64,000 nucleotides of DNA, taken from JAFAGX01 sp035623335. GTDB taxonomy: Bacteria > Acidobacteriota > Terriglobia > Terriglobales > Acidobacteriaceae. Positions 33,218 to 42,506 of the stretch are shown here, in pieces (the stretch's first letter is position 1; the number at the start of each line of letters is the position of its first letter). Under the pieces are notes generated by a model. That model worked only from the letters and a program-made list of their open reading frames with translations. It was not told where the DNA came from and ran no database searches. Position numbers and translations under genes: made by a program. The stretch spans positions 76,136 to 140,135 of the forward strand of contig DASPTQ010000320.1 in the NCBI GenBank assembly GCA_035623335.1, in the 5' to 3' direction.

Positions 33218-34874
33218 TGCCTTTCTCAGATGGTTTCGGCAAGTAGCGATCGAGTAGCTTCCGTTCGTACTTCAGCCACACGCGGCTGGCATAGAGCAAG
33301 GCACTGCATTGGAGTGTGACCCAGTCCTGCAGCTTCAGCGGTGAGCGGAAGCCGCTTCGGGGGGTGATCCAATGCTGGGCGACGTGGCGCGCGACAGTAA
33401 AACCCATGCCGGTACCGTCGCCTCCCACGTCGGTCAGAATGCCATCCAGCGTGAACATTACTTTGGAAAGCATGACCAGAGACGCAGGAAACCTGACGCC
33501 CTTCATGGCCACTTTCTCCAGCAACTGCATCACGTCCGCCCCGGTCGGAAAATACTTTATCGGGAGTTCGTCAAGAACACCGGTAACGGCTTGGCGCACA
33601 ACTTGCGCTCGGCGCGAGCTGCTATGCGTACGCTGCTGGCCAAGGGCCAGAACCTCATTCGCGGCCCCCACTGGGTCTCGCAGGCTCAGCATGAGAAACA
33701 GCAGCGCCAGATGGCGGCGCTGTTCGCGGCTTAAGTGCTCCCGCAGTGCCCAATCAATGATGGTCAGTTCGCCGGTGTGTCGGTTGTAGAGAAGATTGCC
33801 GGCGTGAGGATCGCCGTGAAAGACGGCGTCGTCCTGTGACGCAAGAAGAGGAACCGCCACCAGTGCTTCGATGAGTTGTTCGCGAATTCTCCGGCGGCCC
33901 CTCGGCGTCAGGCGGGCAGCCGCGTTCGTCACCTTGATGCCAAATTCCTCCGTGAGCGCGGTAATTCTTGGGGTAGACAGCGGCCGAATCAGCTGCGGCA
34001 CGCGCACCCCAGGAATTTTGGCATAAAGAGCGGAGGCCTCGAGTAAGGTTTCTTGCTCGCGCACAAAATTGACTTCATGCTGCAGCAACCGCCGAACCTT
34101 ACGGAACGTATCCGGAATCAGGTGCGCAGGAAATCCATACCGGTGGTGACGGTCCCCGAAGTAATGGGCCAGCCCCTGCAAGTAGTCCATGTCCTCCGCG
34201 AAGTATGCGGGAATGTGCGGCTTAAGGACTTTGAAAACGCCACGTTCACGCTTTCCGGTCTGGGGATTGCTTCGGGTGAAGCGTACGACCGCGCTGACGC
34301 TGGCTTCCGAGAGGATCGTTGGCGCGATCTTGACTGAATATTGTTCGAGTCGCCTCCCCAATTCGTTTTGAATAATGACGCGTATTTGTTCGGGCTTGAC
34401 GTCTCGAATACCATTCTCCAGACGGACGAGCGCCTTGCGCAGAGCGGGGCGGAGGCGTTGGTTGCGTGCGATCACTTGTCCGAGTTTTTGCAATCCAGGT
34501 ACCTGGGCAATAAGCCGGAGTAAACGGTCTTCCGCCGTGGTTTCTTGCGGAAGTTCAACTTGTTCCAGAAGCTTCGGGGCAAGGCGCTCCGGCGACAAGC
34601 GGGCCACCACAAACGTCATGGCGTCGCGCACCGGCTCGCGCCACTTGATGTAGGACTTGGGAACCAACCTTTCCACGGGGACGATTACGTCGACAATCCA
34701 CCTCGCCATGGCGTCGCGCAAGGATTGGCCGATCGGGCTGCGCAGCCCGCTTTCAATGACACTGATGCGCTCGGCGCGAGTTCCGTTTTTGGGCAGAACG
34801 TCGGCCAGCGCAGCACCCAACTGCTCGGGCGTCAAGTGAGCTAAATCGGTCTTGCTAAGCGATGTATCTAGCAT
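33195..34874 (-). CDS. ABC1/AarF/UbiB-family atypical kinase-like protein
   Basis: The 559-residue protein carries the UbiB-family core: VFKVLKPHIPAYFAEDMDY, HEVNFVREQETL (the conserved Glu/Asn region), and HGDPHAGNLLYN with His353 followed by LTIIDWALREHL, equivalent to the kinase catalytic and metal motifs. Members act as ATPases in coenzyme Q or isoprenoid lipid homeostasis, often membrane-linked. ATG at 34874 (MLDTSLSKTDLAHL) is preferred to an upstream in-frame start whose extra 49 residues are Arg-rich and would lie over the preceding remnant gene. It overlaps the downstream methyltransferase. Confidence 0.85.
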   Translation of the reverse strand: MLDTSLSKTDLAHLTPEQLGAALADVLPKNGTRAERISVIESGLRSPIGQSLRDAMARWIVDVIVPVERLVPKSYIKWREPVRDAMTFVVARLSPERLAPKLLEQVELPQETTAEDRLLRLIAQVPGLQKLGQVIARNQRLRPALRKALVRLENGIRDVKPEQIRVIIQNELGRRLEQYSVKIAPTILSEASVSAVVRFTRSNPQTGKRERGVFKVLKPHIPAYFAEDMDYLQGLAHYFGDRHHRYGFPAHLIPDTFRKVRRLLQHEVNFVREQETLLEASALYAKIPGVRVPQLIRPLSTPRITALTEEFGIKVTNAAARLTPRGRRRIREQLIEALVAVPLLASQDDAVFHGDPHAGNLLYNRHTGELTIIDWALREHLSREQRRHLALLFLMLSLRDPVGAANEVLALGQQRTHSSSRRAQVVRQAVTGVLDELPIKYFPTGADVMQLLEKVAMKGVRFPASLVMLSKVMFTLDGILTDVGGDGTGMGFTVARHVAQHWITPRSGFRSPLKLQDWVTLQCSALLYASRVWLKYERKLLDRYLPKPSEKGIGTVHRA

Positions 34875-35202
34875 GAGTCGCAACCGGAAACTGGGTCGGG
34901 CTAGTGAGCATGTGGAAAGCAATGCCCTCCTCCCGGGCATGCTTAACTTCTTCCTTGCGCGCCCGCATCTCTGCCTGCGAATTGAGGACGTGTGTGGTCT
35001 TGGCCACCGCCTGCACCACAATGCTGATGTTGCTACGCGCGCGATCAGAACTTTCGATGGTTAGGGGTATTCGCTCACCCTGTTCATAGATTCGCAGAAT
35101 TACAAACTGTCCGGCCTTTTGTTTCCGTGCAATGCGAGGGGCTTCGATGACAAAGCGCTTGATGCCGGCAGCAACGAACTCAGCCTGCACGATTGTCAAC
35201 AT
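34855..35202 (-). pseudogene. Chimeric remnant of NfnA/NfnB-type NADH-ferredoxin:NADP oxidoreductase genes
   Basis: The 115-residue frame begins like the alpha subunit of ferredoxin-NADP reductase/sulfide dehydrogenase (IEAPRIARKQKAGQFVILR, GERIPLTIESSDRA, ISIVVQAVAKTTHVLN). It then jumps at about residue 75 to a segment typical of the middle of the GltD/NfnB subunit (AEMRARKEEVKHAREEGIAF, HMLTSPTQFPV). FAD, NAD and iron-sulfur motifs are missing. A deletion joining two adjacent genes in frame explains this. A strong ribosome site (GGAGG) is kept, and the 3' end overlaps the UbiB-like start by 20 bp, so the scrap may survive as a leader for that gene. Confidence 0.65.
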
Positions 35203-35473
35203 CGTGCCTCCGGACTAGACATGTATATTCTCGGGGCCGTTCCGCAGCCACTACCGTGATTACCGTCACCATGGCATGTATCGGCACTACCCCGGCAGTT
35301 CTAAGCTCGTGATCCGGATCGGCTGCAGCCCGCAGTTCCTCCGACACCACCATGCAAGCGCTTTACATGGCGGTGGCAAGCCGAGACTCCGGTGACCACC
35401 TCGCTGCTCCCTATTAGAGTTCCGAAAACTGGCCTTCGCACCGGCCTTCCGGTATCTTGGACTGGAGGAGAGC

Positions 35474-37288
35474 TTGCTCAGTCACATGAGCCTCAGCACG
35501 CTGAACGACATCTTCTTTGCCATTACCTACCGCGACGATCGGGTGGTCATGATGCATCGGCAAGCGATCCAGTGGACGTCGATCTCCGCGCGTGAGTTGT
35601 ATCGGAATGTGGTTGGTGTCGCTAGAGCCCTCAAAGACTGCGGAATCAACAAGGGAGACCGTGTGGCCATCCTCAGCGAGAATCGCCCGGAGTGGACCAT
35701 CGCGGACTTCGCTTGCTTGCTGATCGGCGCGGTCGTGGTACCCATATATGCCACCCTCACGAGTGAGCAAACGGCCTACATACTGCGTGATTCAGAAGCG
35801 CGTGCCATATTTGTTTCCGGCGAGAAGCAATTGGCGAAAGTAAACACTATTCGGGACCAAACTCCGATCGAGGAGATCGTGGTCATGGATGCGGTTGAAA
35901 CAGCACGCGCTTTTCCCATGCAGCGTTGGATGCATGATGGTCCCTCGGAGTTCGATCCGAGGTTTGACGCAGCTGGAAGAGCTGCGAATCCGGACGACTT
36001 GGCTACGATCATCTACACCTCTGGGACGACAGGCACACCCAAGGGAGCCGTGCTAACCCATGGCAACATGGTCGCCAACCTCAACGTTTCCTTTTCCGAT
36101 TTTCCCGTCGGCCAGGGCGAGATCAGCATTTCGTTTCTTCCTTTGTCGCACGTCACGGCGCGTCACGTGGATTTTGCCCTGCTCCACCGTGGCGTAACTC
36201 TGGCGTACGTTTCTTTCATGGATCAACTTCCGCATGCTCTGGTAGAAGTACGCCCCACCATTTTCGTGGGGGTTCCGCGAGTTTATGAGAAGGTATACGC
36301 GCAGGCGGATCAGAAGGCGAAGGGCTTTCTCAAAAGGCAAGTTTATCGCTGGGCAATGTCTGTGGGCAGGGCTCATCGAGCCGAGATCCTGCGCGGGCAA
36401 ACACCGAAGTCGCTTGCCTGGAAGATGGCCAATCGGCTGCTCTATTCCAAGGTGCGGGCAGGGATGGGAGGGCGAGCGGAACTCTTCGTTTGTGGTGGAG
36501 CCCCCTTAGGACGGCAATTGGCGGAGTGGTACGCCGACATCGGAATTCGCATTCATGAAGGCTACGGGCTGACCGAGACTTCGCCGGTCATAGCGGTCAA
36601 CACCCCTAAAGCACACAAGCTGGGGACGGTGGGCAAGCCTCTGCCGAATGTTGAGGTGCGGATCGCCGCGGACGGAGAGGTTCTGGTGCATGGACCTTCG
36701 GTATTCCGTGAGTACTGGAACAGGCCGGAAGAGACCAAGAACGCATTCGCCGAGGGATGGTTCAAAACGGGTGATATCGGCAATCTCGATGCTGAGGGCT
36801 ACTTGTCTATTACGGATCGCAAGAAGGACTTGATCAAGACCTCGGGAGGAAAGTTCATCGCGCCCCAGCCCTTGGAGAATTCTCTTAAGCACAACGCGTT
36901 GATTGCGGAAGCGGTCGTGCTAGGGGACAGGCGGAAGTTCCCGGCAGTGCTGATTGCGCCCTGTTTTCCCCTGCTAGAAGACTGGGCACGGGCGAATCAC
37001 ATTGTGTTCTCCTCGCGCCAGGATCTGATTCGAGAGGTCAGGGTGCGCGAACTATATGAGGGATTCGTTTCGGAGCTAAACCGGGATTTGGCGCGTTATG
37101 AGCAGTTGAAGAAAGTGGTGCTGATCGCCGAGGAGTTTTCCGGTGAAAGCGGCTTGCTCACGGCCACTATGAAGGTGCGAAGGAGCACCGTGGAGGAACG
37201 ATATCGGCGCCAGATTGATGAGACGTATGCCTCGGCAGAGGCAGAGACGACTCGAGGACCTAGATCTCCCTTTCCGCCGTTTCCCTAG
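35474..37288 (+). CDS. Long-chain acyl-CoA synthetase (AMP-forming)
   Basis: The 604-residue protein shows the adenylate-forming motifs: TSGTTGTPKG near 182-191, GYGLTETSPVIAV, TGDIGNLDAEGYLSITDRKK and IKTSGGKFIAPQPLEN. This is the FadD15/long-chain type, activating free fatty acids to acyl-CoA through acyl-AMP. TTG at 35474 has GGAGG 5 bp upstream, whereas ATG at 35486 would be 17 bp away, so TTG is preferred. Transcribed away from the UbiB/methyltransferase group; it could feed the WS/DGAT and acyl-CoA dehydrogenase upstream, which is inference. Confidence 0.92.
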   Translation: MLSHMSLSTLNDIFFAITYRDDRVVMMHRQAIQWTSISARELYRNVVGVARALKDCGINKGDRVAILSENRPEWTIADFACLLIGAVVVPIYATLTSEQTAYILRDSEARAIFVSGEKQLAKVNTIRDQTPIEEIVVMDAVETARAFPMQRWMHDGPSEFDPRFDAAGRAANPDDLATIIYTSGTTGTPKGAVLTHGNMVANLNVSFSDFPVGQGEISISFLPLSHVTARHVDFALLHRGVTLAYVSFMDQLPHALVEVRPTIFVGVPRVYEKVYAQADQKAKGFLKRQVYRWAMSVGRAHRAEILRGQTPKSLAWKMANRLLYSKVRAGMGGRAELFVCGGAPLGRQLAEWYADIGIRIHEGYGLTETSPVIAVNTPKAHKLGTVGKPLPNVEVRIAADGEVLVHGPSVFREYWNRPEETKNAFAEGWFKTGDIGNLDAEGYLSITDRKKDLIKTSGGKFIAPQPLENSLKHNALIAEAVVLGDRRKFPAVLIAPCFPLLEDWARANHIVFSSRQDLIREVRVRELYEGFVSELNRDLARYEQLKKVVLIAEEFSGESGLLTATMKVRRSTVEERYRRQIDETYASAEAETTRGPRSPFPPFP

Positions 37289-37388
37289 TCATGCGAATTC
37301 AAGCAACGAATCCAGGAGGCGGATCAGGGCTCGACACGAGCGCAATTCGTCCACCTAGGAAAGACGCGATCGGCTCCAACTCTCAAAA

Positions 37389-37766
37389 CTACCATGCAAG
37401 TCTGGTGATTCCGGAAACGGCGTCGAAGTGGCGGTCGCGGCTTAGCAGCGGCAGAAAATGCTGGCGGCACAACGCGGCAATCCAAATATCGTTCGAAGGA
37501 ATAGGAGTTCCGGCCTTCCGTAGCTCGGTTCGGACGGTACTGTAGGAGATGGTAGTCTGTTCATCGACCTCGAGAATTCGAAACTTCGGCAAGGATTCGG
37601 CTAACCACCGTTCGTAGTGCGCCCGGTCGCGAGACCGCGAAATCCCACATCGGTATTCACCCATCACAATAACCGGAATGGCCACTTGAGCCGCTTTGCG
37701 GAGGATGGGTTCCAGCGCAGAGTCGCCCTCCGCTACGGCTGAAAGTCCGTTGGTGTCCAAAATCAC
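37389..37766 (-). CDS. vapC: PIN-domain toxin, VapC family
   Basis: The 125-residue protein has the PIN nuclease acidic pattern: Asp4 in MILDTNGL, the MGEYRCGI segment near 35, and NDIWIAALCRQH with Asp near 92, then SRDRHFDAV. VapC toxins cut RNA, often initiator tRNA or rRNA. Its start overlaps the antitoxin stop by 4 bp, the usual arrangement. A decayed relative lies at about 43.8 kb. Confidence 0.88.
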   Translation of the reverse strand: MILDTNGLSAVAEGDSALEPILRKAAQVAIPVIVMGEYRCGISRSRDRAHYERWLAESLPKFRILEVDEQTTISYSTVRTELRKAGTPIPSNDIWIAALCRQHFLPLLSRDRHFDAVSGITRLAW

Positions 37767-38014
37767 AGCCGGTCCTCAGCTTCGATCTGCTCGAATTCTT
37801 CCTCGATAATGCGATTGATTCTGGCTGTTTCCTTGCGGAGATGTCGAAGTTTGCCGAAAGCAGCCATCCAGGGCTTGTCCGCCGTCCGGCGGTTGGCGGC
37901 CAGTTTCTCCTTCACCGCTTCGGTGACAAACTCTCGGAACGCAATTCCACGCTCGGCAGCTACCGATTTGGCGCGTCGAAAAATGGCGTCCGGAATTTCT
38001 AGCGTAGTCTTCAC
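37763..38014 (-). CDS. vapB: VapB-like antitoxin
   Basis: The 83-residue protein has a ribbon-helix-helix N-terminus (TLEIPDAIFRRAKSVAAERG) and an acidic helical C-terminus (RIIEEEFEQIEAEDRL) that would wrap the toxin. The start is GTG. A perfect palindrome lies 11-26 bp upstream, where the antitoxin probably represses its own operon. Confidence 0.85.
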   Translation of the reverse strand: MKTTLEIPDAIFRRAKSVAAERGIAFREFVTEAVKEKLAANRRTADKPWMAAFGKLRHLRKETARINRIIEEEFEQIEAEDRL

Positions 38015-38024
38015 AGTGCTATGC

Positions 38025-38040
38025 TCCCATATTTATGGGA
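38025..38040. promoter_or_regulatory. Candidate VapB operator palindrome
   Basis: TCCCATA-TT-TATGGGA is a perfect 7-2-7 inverted repeat just upstream of the GTG of the antitoxin gene (38014, minus strand), the expected place for toxin-antitoxin autoregulation. Confidence 0.6.
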
Positions 38041-38752
38041 CATCGCCAAGTCACCGATTTCAGAAGGCACCAGTTTCAGAATCTTGACGCGGTTGTCGGC
38101 TAGATGAATGAAAAGCTAGGATTTTGTCGAGGGACAGAAGTGAGTTGTAAAGCCTCCTATTTTGGTCGGCTCTAATTCCGCCAAGGCTTAGGAGTACGGT
38201 CTGGTGTGAAGACTGGCTAAGAACTGCTTCAGGCCAAGGAAGCAGGTTCGAAATTTATACGAGTGGTACGCCAACAATCCCAAGGGCTTACCTGACCCTT
38301 CATGTTCAGCCAGAATTTTCCGTCACAATGAGGTCACGATAGAGCAGAAAGCTTACTCGGTGTTCCGCCCGCAGGCGCTAACGTCAGCCGCACCGCAACT
38401 CCGCAAGCATCGGAGCCACCTTTTGCGGGCACTCCATCATGCGAAGACGAGCACCCTCGCCTTTCGCAGGCTGCGGGATACTAGCAGGCGGACGACCTCA
38501 CAGGCCCGGTTCCCGGATTCTTCCTAAGCAGCTTATGCCGGCGGCGTGAGAGTTAACTGCGTCTATCGACGTCCCTAAGGCAAATGTCGAAACATTGCTA
38601 TTCACTAGCGGTCAAAACGTTGAAATCGCATGTTATCGAGAGTCTATGCACTAGCGCCCATCATTCTCTTTGAAGAGAGATATATCGGTTCATGCGACTC
38701 CAAGGATTCCCGTTGGGCGTCGTCTCGGATTCGCCTATTCCAGGCGGGAATT
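38041..38752. other. 712-bp gap, no gene seen
   Basis: Stops are frequent in all frames, and I see no convincing remnant, hairpin or promoter between the antitoxin operator and the frameshifted methyltransferase. Confidence 0.45.
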
Positions 38753-39573
38753 ATGCAGAACGAGCATCACCCAGATAAGCCATACATCCTCTCCACCGAA
38801 GAGAAAACTGTTTCGCGTCTGGACCTTTTGGAGCGAATTTTTGGTCCGGCGACCCGTCGTTTGCTGTCTGCCGCCGGACTGCGCTCAGGCATGCGTGTGG
38901 CAGAGATCGGTTGTGGCATCGGCCCCACAGCACGATGGGTGTCAACGCAGGTCAACTCGGCCGGATCCGTGGTGGGCCTGGACTCAAGTTCTGAACAACT
39001 GCGCATCGCACAAACAAGCGCGGCAAAAGCCGGCACCACCAATCTTTCATTCCGCGAAGGCAATATACGATACGGGCTTGCCGCGGAATTCTTTTGATCT
39101 TGTTTACTCCCGATTCCTCTTGTGCCATCTCGCTGATCCTGCCAGGGCATTGGCGGAAATGAGTTCACTCTTGAAGCGGGGCGGAATCCTGGTATGCGAA
39201 GATCACGACGACGGTGGTATCTTCGCGGAACCCGCGACCCACGCCTACAAGCGACTCGTTGAAATCAGCGATGCTGTGAATCGCAGCCATGGGCTCGATT
39301 CGTACATCGGTCTTAAGCTACCCCGACTATTTCGTGAAGTGGGGCTGCAATCAGCTGGAGGCAGAGGTAAACCAGATCGTTCTGTTACGCGGTGTGGAGA
39401 AACGGTTTTGGGAGCTGACGTTGAGAGAAGCAGCGACCGCGATTTTGGCCGCAGACGCGTCCACGTTGGAGGAACTCGACGCTATCTGCGAAGAAATGCG
39501 CAAGATTGCTGAGGATGAATCCGTCCTTCTGATGCTTGCTCGCGTGACTCAGGTGTGGGCGAGAAAACCCTGA
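38753..39573 (+). pseudogene. SAM-dependent methyltransferase, two frameshifts
   Basis: Three consecutive frames together read as one methyltransferase of about 270 residues. Frame 1 from ATG 38753 has GMRVAEIGCGIGPTARWV and VVGLDSSSEQL; near 39065-39075 the frame moves +1 into LPRNSFDLVYSRFLLCHLAD and LLKRGGILVCEDHD; near 39343-39352 it moves +1 again into NQLEAEVNQIVLLRGVEKRF and ends at 39573. Each shift equals one extra base (or two lost). GGCGGGA precedes the ATG. The gene is either newly inactivated or affected by two assembly errors. Confidence 0.75.
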
Positions 39574-39985
39574 TCGTCAGAAGATGGAGGTCTTGAATAC
39601 GCCCAAGACAGAACTAATCGACCGATAATTCGCGTAAAACCCGATCGTGCGAAATGACCAATCGTCAAAAGTGTTAACGACCGCCCCGCGGGATGTGCTG
39701 ACAAAAGAGGAGTTCTTCAACCGCCACACCTGTTCTCGTCCTTTATGATATGAGCGGACGCTTGATCCTCCTGGCGGGAGCGGAGATCCCTTCCCCGGGT
39801 TGTCCCTCGGCCAACGACTTGCGGTCGGAGTTCAAGCCGGCGCAGGTGTCGCTGTACCCGCATCGACAATAAACATAGGCAGGTCAACAGCGTAGACGCT
39901 AGTAGTGTTTTTTCCGGATTCATTGGAGGAAGAGACGATAGGACGTAGGGTCATAGTCAATCTATCGGCGGCTATTGCCAACATC
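39574..39985. other. 412-bp gap, no gene seen
   Basis: A short minus frame at 39717-39923 has a hydrophobic start but no ribosome site and Arg-rich, shadow-like composition, so I do not call it. Nothing else is visible before the toxin-antitoxin promoter. Confidence 0.45.
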
Positions 39986-40012
39986 TATAATGTGATGCTA
40001 AAATGTATCACA
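39986..40012 (+). promoter_or_regulatory. -10 box and palindromic operator of the second toxin-antitoxin pair
   Basis: A perfect TATAAT lies at 39986-39991, with no good -35 box. It overlaps the first arm of TGTGAT (39991-39996)-N10-ATCACA (40007-40012). The antitoxin ATG is at 40014 and no Shine-Dalgarno sequence precedes it, so the mRNA leader is very short. Antitoxin binding here would block both transcription and start-site access. Confidence 0.55.
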
Positions 40013-40013
40013 T

Positions 40014-40256
40014 ATGAAAAGAGCTTCGATTCGCGACTTACGATACGGGTTCAAGAAGATCGAACGCCTGCTGCACCAAGGCGAGGAGATTCAGATCACC
40101 AAACGGCGGCGGGTGATCGCGCGTCTGGTGCCCGAAAACACGGAATCCAGAGCTCCGATGCCAGACTTCCTAAAGCGGCTGGAAGCCATCTATGGCGATG
40201 AGCTTCTTGCGGTCAGCGGGGCGGAACTGATTGCCCAAGATCGGAATCGCTATTGA
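40014..40256 (+). CDS. Phd/YefM-like antitoxin
   Basis: The 80-residue protein resembles prevent-host-death antitoxins: SIRDLRYGFKKIERLLHQGE followed by ITKRRRVIARLVPEN, a DNA-binding fold, then a toxin-binding tail. It overlaps the following PIN toxin gene by 4 bp (TTGA). Its own expression is probably controlled through the palindrome directly upstream. Confidence 0.82.
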   Translation: MKRASIRDLRYGFKKIERLLHQGEEIQITKRRRVIARLVPENTESRAPMPDFLKRLEAIYGDELLAVSGAELIAQDRNRY

Positions 40257-40681
40257 AGATCTACGCAGATTCCAGCTTCCTCATTTCCTTGTATAGCCTT
40301 GATTCGAACTCCGCATCGGCGGCGGGCATCATGCGGTCTTCTAGGGGGGACCACTACATGACTGTCTACGGTGAATTAGAAGTGGTCAACGCCCTGGAGC
40401 TACGTGTCTTTCGCAACGAGCTTTCAGCCTCTCACGCACAGTTGTCTTTGAAGGACTTTGAAAGAGATCTTCGCGATGGGGTACTGCAGCTGCGTCCTCT
40501 GTCGGACCAGATCTTCGAGCGAGCTCGTCAATTATCACGGCAGACGACTGCACGCCTGGGCACCCGGACCGCGGACCTGTTACATGTGGCAGCGGCTGAG
40601 GTGCTCGGGGCAGACTGTCTGTATACCTTCGATCAGCAACAGCGCAAGCTCGCTCAAGCTGTGCGACTGAGGACCAATTAG
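40253..40681 (+). CDS. PIN-domain toxin, VapC-like
   Basis: The 142-residue protein begins MKIYADSSFLISLY with the first PIN aspartate at position 6, contains YGELEVVNALELRVF with the conserved Glu, and has RTADLLHVAAAEVLGADCLY, TFDQQQRKLA with the later acidic residues. The start is TTG overlapping the antitoxin stop. It is not closely similar to the toxin at 37.4 kb, so it is a separate acquisition. Confidence 0.85.
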   Translation: MKIYADSSFLISLYSLDSNSASAAGIMRSSRGDHYMTVYGELEVVNALELRVFRNELSASHAQLSLKDFERDLRDGVLQLRPLSDQIFERARQLSRQTTARLGTRTADLLHVAAAEVLGADCLYTFDQQQRKLAQAVRLRTN

Positions 40682-41173
40682 GTCGGACGGTAAAACACCC
40701 CCTTAGAATTCTCACTCTGTCCGAAGTGAGCATGCTCGCTCTTCCGGCCTGATAGTGGGTAAAGCTGGATCACCGTGTTCCCCAGCATTACGCTCCGGCA
40801 CCCAAAACTGACTTCGCCTCAGCGATCTCCGCAGTGGAGAGACGCAGGATACGCACGGCTCTGTGAGTGTTACCCTGCCAGGGTACGGCTACAAGCTTTT
40901 TACGATCCGATGAGCAGCTCTCTTGAAGTGCCCGGACCGGCTCCCAACCCGCATCTTCGGATCTGTGTTGCACCCACATCGCACCGCACAACAGAACATC
41001 GCCGCGATTTCAGACGAAGCTGATTTTACGGCGCTAACGCCGATTCTAATCCCTTCCGAAACGCCCACATTCTAAAAGACTTCCACGATACTCCTTATCG
41101 TCCAATTGGTCCACCGCTTTGACGCGAACACCATCGGCAAGCCAGTTCAACATCGAGGTGTTAGCCTTTTCTG
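40682..41173. other. 492-bp gap, no gene seen
   Basis: A minus frame at 40788-40991 is open but short, lacks a ribosome site and matches nothing I know. No terminator or repeat stands out. Confidence 0.4.
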
Positions 41174-42490
41174 GTGGCGAAGGAAGAAGGTAGTGAAGTG
41201 TTTTTGCTCGAGGGGCGTGAAGTTCGGATCACGCACCCCGACAAACTGTATTTTTCATCGCAGGCACAAATCTCGAAACTCGATCTCGTACGTTACTATT
41301 TGTTGGTAGCGTCGGGCGCCCTCGCTGGAATCCGAGATCGTCCGATTGTGCTCAAGCGTTTCGTCAATGGTGCTGAGGGAGCCGCCTTTTATCAAAAGCG
41401 TGCGCCCTCCCAGCGGCCTCCCTGGCTGGGAACCGTCACCCTCACTTTCCCTTCGGGCCGAACTGCGGAGGAAGTGGTGATCGACGACGCAGCTGGCTTG
41501 GCCTGGATCGTCAACCTGGGTTGCATCGAACTTCATCCGCATCTAGTCCGCTCTGGCGATCTAGAACATCCTGACGAATTGCGCATCGATCTCGATCCGG
41601 GTCCGGGGGTCAGTTGGGATGATGTGTGCCGTGTTGCTCTCGAAGTGCAGCAACTGCTCGAGGAAGTGGGGCTTCGCGGCTGGCCAAAGACCAGTGGTTC
41701 GCGCGGCATGCACGTAAATGTTCGCATCGAACCGCGCTGGACGTTCACTGACGTACGCCGCGCGGCCGTCGCATTGTCGCGCGCAGTCGAGCGTCGTGTG
41801 CCTCACCTAGCCACTTCGAAATGGTGGAAGGAAGAGCGTCATGGGGTGTTCCTCGATTACAACCAGAATGCGAAAGACCGAACCACGTGCTCTGCGTATT
41901 CGGTACGTCCACTCCCTGACGCCCGTGTGTCGGCACCACTTGACTGGCACGAGGTTCCTGACAGTGACCCAGCCGATTTCACGATGTTCACCATTCCCGA
42001 GCGCTTCGCGAAAATCGGTGATCCCCACGCTTCCATGGATACGGCGGCTGGTTCGCTTGAAAAATTGCTTGAGCTGGCCGAAAGAGATGAGGCTGCCGGT
42101 CTCGGCGACGCACCCTGGCCGCCGCACTTTCGCAAGGTGGCATCAGAGGCACCTCGTGTGGCGCCCTCACGAGCTAAGTCATCGTTCAAGAAACCGCGAA
42201 TAAAGATGCCCCTCATCATCGTGGCGAACTCTCCCGATAAAGCAGCTGCACTCGCCGGTCTCGAAAGGTGGAAGACGAAACACGCCTCCATCGCCCGCCT
42301 TCTCGCCGTGGACGATGTGCTCGTCGACTCTATGCGCGGCCGTTCATCGACATGGACTCGCATTCGCGTTAATCTCCGTCATGTTCCCGAAGAGCGTAGG
42401 CCGAAGCAAGAAACTCCCGACCCTGATGATGATCCGACGCGAGAATGGCGTGAAGGGAGCAAAAAGGCGAGGAAAAAGAGAAGGGAATAG
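41174..42490 (+). CDS. Stand-alone LigD-type primase-polymerase
   Basis: The 438-residue protein is the polymerase domain of LigD: ITHPDKLYF near 19, IVLKRFVNGAEG near 58, ELRIDLDPGPGVSW with Asp139 and Asp141 as metal ligands, WPKTSGSRGMHVNVR, and DYNQNAKDRTTCSAYSVR. These enzymes fill gaps and add nucleotides during bacterial non-homologous end joining. It has no ligase or 3'-nuclease domain; beyond about residue 290 there is an extra lysine-rich part (IIVANSPDKAAALAGLERWK) not typical of LigD. The start is GTG. It converges with a separate LigD-type ligase gene 17 bp away. Confidence 0.88.
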   Translation: MAKEEGSEVFLLEGREVRITHPDKLYFSSQAQISKLDLVRYYLLVASGALAGIRDRPIVLKRFVNGAEGAAFYQKRAPSQRPPWLGTVTLTFPSGRTAEEVVIDDAAGLAWIVNLGCIELHPHLVRSGDLEHPDELRIDLDPGPGVSWDDVCRVALEVQQLLEEVGLRGWPKTSGSRGMHVNVRIEPRWTFTDVRRAAVALSRAVERRVPHLATSKWWKEERHGVFLDYNQNAKDRTTCSAYSVRPLPDARVSAPLDWHEVPDSDPADFTMFTIPERFAKIGDPHASMDTAAGSLEKLLELAERDEAAGLGDAPWPPHFRKVASEAPRVAPSRAKSSFKKPRIKMPLIIVANSPDKAAALAGLERWKTKHASIARLLAVDDVLVDSMRGRSSTWTRIRVNLRHVPEERRPKQETPDPDDDPTREWREGSKKARKKRRE

Positions 42491-42506
42491 GCGGACAGCC
42501 GCAAAG

